Origin: Tabrizicola_A aquatica
GTDB lineage: Bacteria; Pseudomonadota; Alphaproteobacteria; Rhodobacterales; Rhodobacteraceae
Length of the DNA stretch: 64,000 nt
Assembly (NCBI GenBank): GCA_965194375.1
Contig: CBDAEL010000009.1
Direction: 5' to 3' (one strand)
Both the position numbers and the translations under genes were made by a program. Under the pieces are notes generated by a model. The model had not been told where the DNA came from. It ran no database searches and was given only the letters and a program-made list of their open reading frames with translations. Below, piece after piece: positions 34,775-42,866 of this stretch. The first letter of the stretch is position 1. Each line of letters starts with the position of its first letter.

Positions 34775-35239
34775 ATGGATCAAGAACGTATCTGGTATGT
34801 GGTCATGAATTCCAACCGCGCCCGCATTCTGCGTGGCTTGCCCGAACCGCACGCGCCCGCGGCGTCTGAGCTGTCTTTGCAATCGCGTCACCTGAGGCTG
34901 CGGGATCATTTGCAAGACAAGCCGACGCGCAGCTTTTCCTCCGGCTCGCCCGGACGGCGTTCGGCGGTGGAACCTTCGTCTGATCCGCTGCGCGAGGACC
35001 TCTTGCGGTTTTTGCACGATGTGCAGGATTTTCTGGCTGGAGAGCGGCAAGCCAATGCCTTTGACACTTTGGTGGTGGTGGCCCCAGCCGAAATAATCGG
35101 TCTTTGGCGTCAGGCGCTGCACGAGCCCTTGGCCTCGGTGATCCGGGCCGAGCTGCGCAAGAATCTGATCCATCTGTCGGCCCATGACCTGATCGAGGTG
35201 CTGCGCGACACGCCCAAGACAGTTGCGCCGCCCGGTTGA
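34775..35239 (+). CDS. Host-attachment family protein (Host_attach/baeRF-like)
   Basis: 154 residues. The start IWYVVMNSNRARILRG, the middle RRSAVEPSSDPLREDLLRFLHDVQDFL and DTLVVVAPAEIIGLWRQAL, and the end KNLIHLSAHDLIEVL are the typical blocks of the 'protein required for attachment to host cells' family (an eRF1-like RNase-fold domain). The name comes from Agrobacterium work; the biochemical role is unclear. ATG at 34775 has AGGAG upstream; longer frames have no family sequence. Confidence 0.82.
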   Translation: MDQERIWYVVMNSNRARILRGLPEPHAPAASELSLQSRHLRLRDHLQDKPTRSFSSGSPGRRSAVEPSSDPLREDLLRFLHDVQDFLAGERQANAFDTLVVVAPAEIIGLWRQALHEPLASVIRAELRKNLIHLSAHDLIEVLRDTPKTVAPPG

Positions 35240-35284
35240 CCGGGCGGCGGCTGGTGGTGGGTCTTTCGATGCGGCGATCCGGCT

Positions 35285-36127
35285 TTAGGACACCCGAACG
35301 GCTGCTCCATTCGGCTTCAGATCCGAGGCCGGACGCGCGGTCAGCTTGGGCCCAAGCGCCCGTGCTCCCCATTCCCAGCCCTTTGCCAAAAGCGTCTCTT
35401 GCAGCCGTTCATCGTCATAGCCCTTGGCCAACAGACGCAGCCGCGTCGGGTCGCAAATCTCCACCAGATCCGGCGCCAGCAACAAAATCGCGCGCCGCCC
35501 CTGCAATTGCTGCAAAGACCGGCACAGCGTTTCTACGGTCATCTCTAAAAGCGAGGCCAGATCGCGCCGACACAAGACCAGCCGCATACGCACATTCCCC
35601 GGCCCGCGCCGGGCTGGCATTTGCAGGAACAGCCAATGGGCAACCTTTTGCACCGCATTGCGTGACCGCAGGGCCGCTTGGGCAAAGTGGTGCTCTTGCA
35701 AAAGCCGGTTTGTCGCCTCGCTATGGCGCCGTGCCGCCATGGGCGATGTCCGCATTGCCTCGGCCAAGAGGCCGCGGGGCATCCAGCACAGCGAGGTCTG
35801 GGTCGCGGCTTGCCACGAAAAGGCAGAGTCAATCGTAAAGGGGTCGCCCACCATTTCTCCGGGATACAACAGCTGGATCAGATGTTCCTCGCCGTTGGTG
35901 TCGTTCAGGACGATCTTCACCAACCCCGTCTGAATGATGCCCACGCGGTTGGCGGCCTCCCCTTGGCGCAGGATTGGCACCCCCGGGGCGAACTGCGACT
36001 GAGTGCTGCGCGCGGCAATTTCATCCGAGAGCGGCGCCTCGAACCAACTGCAAAGACCGGCTTGCTGAACAGGGCATGAGGCAGCACAGCCGCGCGTGGC
36101 GGCAAACGTTTGTTTTGAAATATTCAT
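35285..36127 (-). CDS. FNR-like regulator with N-terminal cysteine cluster
   Basis: 280 residues. The N-terminus has C14-x3-C18-x7-C26 (CAASCPVQQAGLC), and a fourth Cys lies in the roll (SLCWMPRG), so an oxygen-sensing [4Fe-4S] cluster as in FNR is plausible; the first spacing is x3, where FnrL-type proteins have x2. The recognition helix reads LEMTVETLCRSLQQL; E. coli FNR has TVETISR, so Ser is replaced by Cys next to the Arg. A C-terminal extension of ~45 residues follows the HTH. ATG at 36127 has GGGGG nearby. Divergent from the hybrid kinase gene across 244 bases. Confidence 0.85.
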   Translation of the reverse strand: MNISKQTFAATRGCAASCPVQQAGLCSWFEAPLSDEIAARSTQSQFAPGVPILRQGEAANRVGIIQTGLVKIVLNDTNGEEHLIQLLYPGEMVGDPFTIDSAFSWQAATQTSLCWMPRGLLAEAMRTSPMAARRHSEATNRLLQEHHFAQAALRSRNAVQKVAHWLFLQMPARRGPGNVRMRLVLCRRDLASLLEMTVETLCRSLQQLQGRRAILLLAPDLVEICDPTRLRLLAKGYDDERLQETLLAKGWEWGARALGPKLTARPASDLKPNGAAVRVS

Positions 36128-36371
36128 TGTATCCCCCAAAGGACAGAAAAGCAGCCCGCAACCGTTAACTGTAAGCACTAGGGTGAAACTTAGGCTGGAA
36201 ACAGATTCCGCGAATTGAATGCAACCTGCCAGATTGCGGGGTGGATCGGCAATTTGGGAATTGTGCAGAATTGTACGCGCTGGGCGATATTGCCAAGGGA
36301 TCTATCTTTCGGGATACTTGATAACGCCTTTCGATATTTCATTTTTCACACTTGGTGGACTGGGGGGAACG

Positions 36372-38339
36372 ATGCAGACTCTACAGGACGCTGACCCTTG
36401 GTGCGCGGCTTTGGCCGCGCTGGTGGATCAGACACCATGGGCGGTGGCTCTGGTAGATCCCCGCCTGCGGGTCTTGGCGTCCTCGCCACATTGGATTGAC
36501 CGGAAAGAAGCCGTTTTTCCTTCTGAATTAGTGCCTTACACGGCGTCGTCCACGTCCGCTCTCCCTGCGCGCAACCCGTCTCCGACGGATTTGCCGGAAC
36601 CCTGGATCAAGGTTATCCGCCGTGGGCTTGCCGGTGAGACGCTGGATTATGACCGCCGTGACGCGTGTTGGACCAACGGTCAATCACCGGGTCCGGGCTG
36701 GCATGTCCGGCCCTTGCGCGATTCGTCGGGCACCATTTTCGCCGTAGCGGTCTTCATCGACTCGATGTCTCCCCCCCCGCAAGCCAAGGAGGATATCGAC
36801 AGATTGAATGACCGCTTGCGGCAGGTCACCTCGGCCATGTCGGTCGCCATTTTCGAGTATGAGTTCAAGACCGGGATCTCGATCATTTCTGATGAGCATC
36901 TGGCATCCCTAAACCTGACGCGGGATCACCTGCCTGCCACGCCCGTGGACTGGTTTGATCTCTTGCGCCCACTTGATCCGGACGCCTATTGGCAACAGTG
37001 GAAGCGCGCTATGTCGCCAGAAGGCGAGGGGCGGTTCTCTTTCGAAGTGCGTCCGCTTGTGAATGGCCAAGAGCGGCAGATGGAGTTGCAGGCGCACGTG
37101 CGCTTCTCTGGCCAAGGCCCCGTGCGGCAGCCCGAACGGATGTTTGGCATGCTGGTCGATCACACCGAGAACCGGCGCATGCAAGCGGCCCTGTCGCGCG
37201 CCCAACGGCAAGAGACCGTGGGCCGCATGGCCGGCATGGTGGCGCATGATTTCAACAACATCCTTACCGTGATCTTGGCCAATATCGAACTGGCTGAGTT
37301 GCGCACGGCAGACCCCGAACTGCACCAGCTCTTGCGCAATGCCACCAATGCCGCCGAAATGGGAGCCAGCTTTAACAAGCGGCTTTTGGCGCTGGCGGGT
37401 GGGCACCGGACACAGGTGGCTGCGCTGCCGGTGGCGGTCGATGAACACATTGCCCGAACTTGGGCGGTGTTCCAAAGGGTGCTGAGTGATGAGTTATCTT
37501 TGGTCTTTCACCCCGGCGCTCTCAATGCCGTGGTCGCCATCGACCCCGCCGAGATTGACGGCGCCATTCTGAATCTGGTGATGAATGCCCGCGATGCCCA
37601 GCCGCAAGGTGGCACCATCACGCTTGAGACAAGCTGCGTCCTGTCCCCTTCGGCCTCGGCCAGACGGCCAAAGCCTGCGGAACGTCCCTTTATCCGCATC
37701 ACAGTGCGCGATCACGGTGTCGGCATGCCGAAAGAGGTCCTCGACAGGGTGATAGAGCCATTCTTCACCACCAAAAGCGGGAGCCATGGCAATGGGTTGG
37801 GCCTGACCAGCGTGGTCTTGTCGGCTGAACGTGCGGGTGGGTTCGTCGACATCCAATCCACCCTCGGCGTCGGCACCGAAGTTTCGGTTTGCCTGCCGGT
37901 GATCGATGTGCCCGCGGCCGCCGTGCAGAGCCGCAGCGAGGATTATCCCTTCGGCAATGGCGAGTTGGTGCTGGTGGTCGAGGATGACCCCCATGTCCGC
38001 GAGGCGGTGATGCAGCGGCTGGAGGCCATCGGTTATGCGGTGCTTGAGGCTGCGAATGGCGAAGCTGGCTGGAAGTTGATCGAATCCGGCGAACCTTTTG
38101 ACCTTGTGCTGTCAGATGTGGTGATGCCGGGGGCCTTGTCCGGTTATGATCTGATCCGCAAGGTCAAGGCCAAGTATCCCGGGATCGCAACGCTCCTGAC
38201 CTCTGGCCACGTCTCAGCCGCGCTGCGCGATCTGGATGCGGCGGATCCCAAGGTCAGGCTCTTGTCCAAACCCTATTCGCTGCGCGACATGGCCGAAGCC
38301 GTGGCCCAAGCCCTTAGGCAGGTTCGTGAGGCGATGTGA
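36372..38339 (+). CDS. Hybrid sensor histidine kinase
   Basis: 655 residues. Two PAS-like segments (~12-130 and ~150-270), H-box MVAHDFNNILTVILAN with phospho-His 292, N-box LNLVMNARDAQ (~401-410), G boxes DHGVGMPKEV and SHGNGLGLTSVV, then a C-terminal receiver domain (533-650) with VEDDP, acceptor Asp582 in LSDVVMPG, and the Lys in LSKPY. No transmembrane helix, so it is cytoplasmic. The VAHDFNN type H-box places it in the HWE-free, NtrB/CckA-like group. Its 3' end overlaps the convergent response regulator by 26 bases. ATG at 36372 follows GGGGGG. Confidence 0.92.
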   Translation: MQTLQDADPWCAALAALVDQTPWAVALVDPRLRVLASSPHWIDRKEAVFPSELVPYTASSTSALPARNPSPTDLPEPWIKVIRRGLAGETLDYDRRDACWTNGQSPGPGWHVRPLRDSSGTIFAVAVFIDSMSPPPQAKEDIDRLNDRLRQVTSAMSVAIFEYEFKTGISIISDEHLASLNLTRDHLPATPVDWFDLLRPLDPDAYWQQWKRAMSPEGEGRFSFEVRPLVNGQERQMELQAHVRFSGQGPVRQPERMFGMLVDHTENRRMQAALSRAQRQETVGRMAGMVAHDFNNILTVILANIELAELRTADPELHQLLRNATNAAEMGASFNKRLLALAGGHRTQVAALPVAVDEHIARTWAVFQRVLSDELSLVFHPGALNAVVAIDPAEIDGAILNLVMNARDAQPQGGTITLETSCVLSPSASARRPKPAERPFIRITVRDHGVGMPKEVLDRVIEPFFTTKSGSHGNGLGLTSVVLSAERAGGFVDIQSTLGVGTEVSVCLPVIDVPAAAVQSRSEDYPFGNGELVLVVEDDPHVREAVMQRLEAIGYAVLEAANGEAGWKLIESGEPFDLVLSDVVMPGALSGYDLIRKVKAKYPGIATLLTSGHVSAALRDLDAADPKVRLLSKPYSLRDMAEAVAQALRQVREAM

Positions 38340-39027
38340 CCAATCCGTCCAGCACATAGCCCACACCCCGTACAGACCGGATCACTGAGGGTGCGGTCTG
38401 GCACTGCTCCAGCTTGCGGCGCAGCCGGGCGATATGGCCATCGATCGTTCGGTCGTAAGGCGACCAGTCGCGGCCATGCAGGGCTTGCGAAATCTCGTCC
38501 CGGGTCAGAATACGCCCGGGAAAGCGCGCAAAAAGATCCAGCAACCGCCGTTCAAGCCCGGTCAACTCGGCGATCACCTCGGCGAATTGTGACACAACAC
38601 CGGACGGTGCCACCGCGATCTCAAGGTCTGGCACCGCTGGCTTGTCGCGGTTCAACGCGCCGCGATAGCGGGCGAGTGTGTTGCGGATGCGCAAGACCAC
38701 TTCGCGGATGTGAAAGGGCTTCACGATGTAATCGTCGGCCCCATGCTCCAGTCCGGTGACGCGGTCAATTGGATTGGCCTTTCCGGTGATCATCAGGATC
38801 GGGATGTTCCAGCGTTTGCGTAGTTCGCGCGCGATGGCCAACCCGTCATCTGCGCCCAGCGCCAAATCCAGCGTGATGAGATCCACGTCCAGCGTTTCAA
38901 GACAGCCGATCATGCCCGCGCGGTCGGCGGCCTCGGCCACTTCCCAACCTTCCGCTTGCAGTCCTGCGCGCAACACATTGCGAATTGCGGCGTCGTCATC
39001 GACGACCAAAATCCTGCCGGCTGTCAT
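38314..39027 (-). CDS. OmpR-family response regulator
   Basis: 237 residues: receiver domain (1-120) with VVDDD, acceptor Asp54 (LITLDLALG), Thr in LMITGKAN and Lys in IVKPF; C-terminal winged-helix DNA-binding domain (~140-230) with RFPGRILTRDEI, YDRTIDGHIARLRRKLE and IRSVRGVGYVL. ATG at 39027 has AGGA eight bases away; ATG at 39045 is the alternative. Convergent to and overlapping the hybrid kinase, the likely partner by neighbourhood. Confidence 0.9.
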   Translation of the reverse strand: MTAGRILVVDDDAAIRNVLRAGLQAEGWEVAEAADRAGMIGCLETLDVDLITLDLALGADDGLAIARELRKRWNIPILMITGKANPIDRVTGLEHGADDYIVKPFHIREVVLRIRNTLARYRGALNRDKPAVPDLEIAVAPSGVVSQFAEVIAELTGLERRLLDLFARFPGRILTRDEISQALHGRDWSPYDRTIDGHIARLRRKLEQCQTAPSVIRSVRGVGYVLDGLVTSPHEPA

Positions 39028-39322
39028 CGCGTTCGTCCTATTCATTTTGAAGCCCCGACTGTTGTCGGACAATCGAAAATACACCTTTCAAAACAACGCA
39101 GATCACTTGGAAACAGACACTCAATTCGCAGATTTACCGCAACCCTGATGTCGCATGACGGCAGATCAGCGCAAAGTCAGCATCAAAAACAACTCACGAG
39201 CCCAGATCAGGCCCCAATACGTCCACCCCATCAGCCCGAGCAATAAAACCATTAACACAGCTCATGGCCTCGACTTCAAGTCTCAACGCCGGACCAACCT
39301 GACGCGATACGCCGCGGTCACC

Positions 39323-39838
39323 CTAGCCAGCCGTGACTGGGATCTTGCGATCCGCACTGCGGCCCTTGGCAGATTTCGGCAGTGACACGGTCAGCACGCC
39401 CTTGGCTGATGTCGCCTCAATCTTTGCCTCATCGACATTTTCTGGCATGCGGATCGCGCGCTGAAAGCTGCCCCAGCGCCGTTCGCTGACGTGATAATCT
39501 TGCTCCGTGTCCTCGGACTCTTCGGTCTTCTCGCCCGCAATCACCAGCATGCCATTGGCGATGGTGATGGTCACGCCGACCGGGTCAATGCCCGGAATCT
39601 CGAGCCGTACGGCATAGGCGGTGCTGGTCTCGGTGACATCCATGGCGGGGACCAGTCGTTCTGCGCCAGCCAAGCCCAGCTTGGGCTGATCGAACCACCG
39701 GCCCAATTCCTGGCCGCTGAACAGCCGATCAATCTCGTCGCGCAGCCCGATGAGGGGCGACCAAGGGGCAAGACCCGTCGCGCGGCTTGGCTGGGGAAGG
39801 GGGTCTTGCCGGGTGTCAGAGGTTCTGGGTTGTGCCAT
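39323..39838 (-). CDS. Hsp20/alpha-crystallin small heat-shock protein
   Basis: 171 residues. A polar, proline-rich N-terminus is followed by PLIGLRDEIDRLFS and the alpha-crystallin domain (~65-165): DVTETSTAYAVRLEIPGI, the IANGMLVIAGEK strand and the RAIRMPENVDEAKIEAT then AKGVLTVSLPK block, ending in a C-terminal IPV, the IxV-type motif used for oligomer assembly. It is a cytoplasmic holdase chaperone. AAAGGA lies before the ATG at 39838, and a 6-bp hairpin (39855-39872) sits just upstream in the leader. Confidence 0.92.
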   Translation of the reverse strand: MAQPRTSDTRQDPLPQPSRATGLAPWSPLIGLRDEIDRLFSGQELGRWFDQPKLGLAGAERLVPAMDVTETSTAYAVRLEIPGIDPVGVTITIANGMLVIAGEKTEESEDTEQDYHVSERRWGSFQRAIRMPENVDEAKIEATSAKGVLTVSLPKSAKGRSADRKIPVTAG

Positions 39839-40047
39839 CTTGGTGTCCTTTCTGCTTGGCTCTCGCGCCAAGTTGAAGCCACGGGCCCACCGTCCACATC
39901 GCAAAAGGCCGAACCGGGCGCGCGTTCTCGAACTGTGCGATGTGTCACAAGAACCCAAGTGTTTCGGCTTTAATTGGGCCCTTCATTGATGACCGACAAT
40001 GGCGGAGCAAATTCTTCGCCGCTCAGGTGTGATGCGTCCACCGGACC

Positions 40048-40827
40048 TTAGGCGCGCAAGGTAAACCCGCGCGCCAGATGGTTGCGCACCAGCCAGATCA
40101 TCGCCACCCCCGGCACAAGCGACAGGCAGGTCATCGCCATCACCATCCCGATATCGGTCTGGAAGGTGAACATCGCATTGATCGCCATGGTGATCGGCTT
40201 GCCCGCCGTCACGGTCAGAATGCGGGCGAACACCACCTCGACCCAGCTGAAGATGAAACAGAAAAACGCCGCCACTCCGATGCCCGGCGCGATCATCGGC
40301 ACGAGATGGCGGAAAAAGAACGAAGGTCCGGAATGGCCATCGATAAAGGCGGTTTCATCAAAGGCGCTGGGTACGGCGCGAATGAAGCTTTCCAAGATCC
40401 AGATCGTAATGGGTAGGTTGAACAGGCAATGCACCAACGCAATGCCAAGGGGCGAATTCACCAGCCCCAGTTTTGAAAACAGGATGAAGATCGGCAAGGA
40501 CAGCACCACCGGCGGTGTCATGCGAAAGACAAGCATTGCGAGTAGGAAGTGGCGGTCTCCCAGAAAGCGGAACCGCGCCAGCGCATAGGCGGCTGGCAGA
40601 CCCACCCCGATGCACAAGGCCACGTTCAGGCAGACGTAGACGGCAGAATTGATCATCGCTGCGCGCAGTTCTGGTGCGGCCAGCACGTCGGCATAGTTCA
40701 TCAGCCCCACCGCGCCCGCCGCAACTCCGTCCTTTTCCAAAGTGACGGTAAAGCTCAGCAGCACCGCCTGCACCAGTGGCAGAAGGATAAACACGGCCAG
40801 CGCCGCCCCGCCCAGCACCCGCATCAT
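40048..40827 (-). CDS. ABC sugar/polyol transporter permease (MalG/GlpQ-like)
   Basis: 259 residues, six helices. The EAA loop is VPSAFDETAFIDGHSGPSFF (with the conserved Asp-Gly), typical of carbohydrate-uptake-type MalG partners. It overlaps the preceding permease gene by four bases (ATGA). It is the last gene of the glpD-glpS-glpK operon run. No binding-protein gene accompanies the pair. Confidence 0.85.
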   Translation of the reverse strand: MMRVLGGAALAVFILLPLVQAVLLSFTVTLEKDGVAAGAVGLMNYADVLAAPELRAAMINSAVYVCLNVALCIGVGLPAAYALARFRFLGDRHFLLAMLVFRMTPPVVLSLPIFILFSKLGLVNSPLGIALVHCLFNLPITIWILESFIRAVPSAFDETAFIDGHSGPSFFFRHLVPMIAPGIGVAAFFCFIFSWVEVVFARILTVTAGKPITMAINAMFTFQTDIGMVMAMTCLSLVPGVAMIWLVRNHLARGFTLRA

Positions 40828-41678
40828 GGCCGATCTTCCTGTCTGCGGGTGACCACCACAAAAACATAGGTCACCGCCAGCACGATTAGAAAATACAGCG
40901 TCGCCCGCGCTGCCGCCTGCCCATAGGAAAAGCCCTTGATCTCTTCGCCCAGTTCCAAGGACAAGAACCGCGTCGCGTCATTCGGGCCCCCGGCATTGAT
41001 CGTAAAGGCCTCGGTGTAGATCATGAAGCTGTCAACAAAGCGGATCAGGATCACGATCGCCAAGGCCCCCGACAGGCGCGGCAATTCGATGTGGCGAAAG
41101 ATGGCCCAACGCGAGGCCCCGTCAATTACGGCTGCCTGCCGATATTGCGGTGGAATGGCCGACAGCCCGGCATAGGACAAGATCACCACCAGCCCGAGCC
41201 AGTGCCACGTGTCCATCACCAAGATAAGCGCCCATGTGTGCAGCGCGGTGAACTTGTAATCAAACCCCACCGCCGCCAAGCCCGGCCCCAGTAGGCCCGA
41301 CTGCGTGTCGATCATGCCCAGCCACAGCATCGGGATCATGTTCCACGGCACCACCAAGGGCAGCGCGCACAGCATCAATCCCCAGATCGCAAAGCGACCA
41401 AAGCCCAAAAGCATCAGCGCAACGGCAATCCCCAAGGGCAGCTGGATGGCCAGCGTCAGCGCCGAAAACAAGAGGCTGCGGCCCAGCGAGGCCAAGAACC
41501 GATCAGACCCGAGAATGTCAGCAAACCAATCGAAGCCCACCCAATGCACATCGCTCAGCGAAAAGATGTCGTGAAAGCCGTAATTCACCACAGCAAGCAG
41601 CGGCAAAAGCCCGATCACCGCCAGAAGCAGGCAGGCTGGAAGCACAAGGATCAGCGCCCATTTGCTTTGGCTTTGCAT
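40824..41678 (-). CDS. ABC sugar/polyol transporter permease (MalF/GlpP-like)
   Basis: 284 residues, six helices. The body strongly recalls GlpP of the rhizobial glycerol importer (PLLAVVNYGFHDIF, SDRFLASLGRSLLFSALTLAIQ, IPPQYRQAAVIDGASRWAIF as EAA loop, RFVDSFMIYTEAF). ATG at 41678 gives a short basic lead into the first helix. 42 bases after the Fe-ADH gene and co-directional with glpK, so it is part of the glycerol operon. Whether it is the original GlpP or a related polyol permease cannot be settled here. Confidence 0.85.
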   Translation of the reverse strand: MQSQSKWALILVLPACLLLAVIGLLPLLAVVNYGFHDIFSLSDVHWVGFDWFADILGSDRFLASLGRSLLFSALTLAIQLPLGIAVALMLLGFGRFAIWGLMLCALPLVVPWNMIPMLWLGMIDTQSGLLGPGLAAVGFDYKFTALHTWALILVMDTWHWLGLVVILSYAGLSAIPPQYRQAAVIDGASRWAIFRHIELPRLSGALAIVILIRFVDSFMIYTEAFTINAGGPNDATRFLSLELGEEIKGFSYGQAAARATLYFLIVLAVTYVFVVVTRRQEDRP

Positions 41679-41720
41679 CACAGGCACCTCGGCCGTTGAC
41701 CAAGCCAAATGCGCGGCGGT

Positions 41721-42866
41721 TCAGGCGGCACGGCGCAAAGCATCCAACAGCGCCGCATGGGGCAGCACCACGGGGTTGCCCTTGGTGGAGGAGGCGCCAA
41801 GGGCGGCCTCGGCGGTTTTCTCTTGCCAGTCTGGCGCAAAGCCCATCGCGGTCAGCCCCGGAAGCCCGGCCGCTTTGGCCCAATGCGCCAGCGTGTCAGG
41901 GGCGTCCTTGGCGGTACCGCCCAAGTGCTCGGCAATCGTGGCAAAGACCACGTCCAGCCGCCGCGCGGCCTCGCTTCCCGCCTCGGCATGGTCGCGATTG
42001 ACCCGCAGGATCGGGGCGAGCAGCGCGCCGCATACCGCCCCATGCGGGGCAGGGCAGAGCCCGCCGATCACCCCTGCCAGCCCATGCACCGCACCAAGCC
42101 CCGCATTGGCCAAGGCCAGCCCGCCCGACAGGCTGACCCATGCCAGCGTGTCGCGCGCGCCCTTGTCCTCACCCTGCCGCAGCCGTTGCAGCGCCATCAG
42201 TCCCACGCCAATCGCCGGAGCAGAAATCGCATCCGTGTAGGGCGTGGCCTTCACCGACACGAAAGGCTCAATCACCTGCGTTACCGCATCCAGCCCCGAG
42301 GCCAGCGTCACCGCCCAAGGCGTGCCATCGGTCAAGGCAGGATCCACAATCGCCAGCCGCGCCAGCATCCGGTCATCGCGCAAGGAGACTTTGCGGCCAT
42401 GGTCGGGCAGGCCGATCACAGCGTTTTTCGTGGCCTCGGATCCGGTGCCTGCTGTGGTGGGGATCGCGATGAAGGGCAGGGGGACTTCTGTGAGGGGCAG
42501 GCCGCGGCCCACCACCTCCAGATGGTCCATCGGCCCAGCTTTGGCCGGGATCAGCCCGGCCAGCGCCTTGGCCATATCCAGCACCGACCCGCCGCCCAAC
42601 CCCAAAACCCAATCGGGCGCATGCGCCCGCGCAAGCATCAGCGCCTCTTCCAGCATGGGCAGGCTTGGTTCGGCAGCGCATCTGATCGTGAGAATGCCGT
42701 CTTGCCCCACGCCAAGATCGGCCAAAAGCCCCGCCAACCGGGCCGGGTTCGCGCCATGCACGATCAGCCCCCGCGTGCCAAAGCCGCGCAGAAGGGCCGG
42801 GGCCTTACCCGCCTCACCGCGCCCGAACAAAATGCGACCGGGGCTGGTGACCGCAAAGGGCGTCAT
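41721..42866 (-). CDS. Iron-containing alcohol dehydrogenase family protein
   Basis: 381 residues. The NAD-binding GLGGGSVLDMAKAL and IPTTAGTGSEATKNAV are standard for group III ADHs. Metal ligands expected as Asp-His-His-His appear as Asp193, Gln197 (in GLDAVTQVIEP, where His is usual), His261 and His275, so one ligand is replaced. Such enzymes oxidise or reduce small alcohols/aldehydes (glycerol, propanediol, lactaldehyde). It overlaps the glpK stop by four bases, which suggests a role near glycerol metabolism. Confidence 0.86.
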   Translation of the reverse strand: MTPFAVTSPGRILFGRGEAGKAPALLRGFGTRGLIVHGANPARLAGLLADLGVGQDGILTIRCAAEPSLPMLEEALMLARAHAPDWVLGLGGGSVLDMAKALAGLIPAKAGPMDHLEVVGRGLPLTEVPLPFIAIPTTAGTGSEATKNAVIGLPDHGRKVSLRDDRMLARLAIVDPALTDGTPWAVTLASGLDAVTQVIEPFVSVKATPYTDAISAPAIGVGLMALQRLRQGEDKGARDTLAWVSLSGGLALANAGLGAVHGLAGVIGGLCPAPHGAVCGALLAPILRVNRDHAEAGSEAARRLDVVFATIAEHLGGTAKDAPDTLAHWAKAAGLPGLTAMGFAPDWQEKTAEAALGASSTKGNPVVLPHAALLDALRRAA

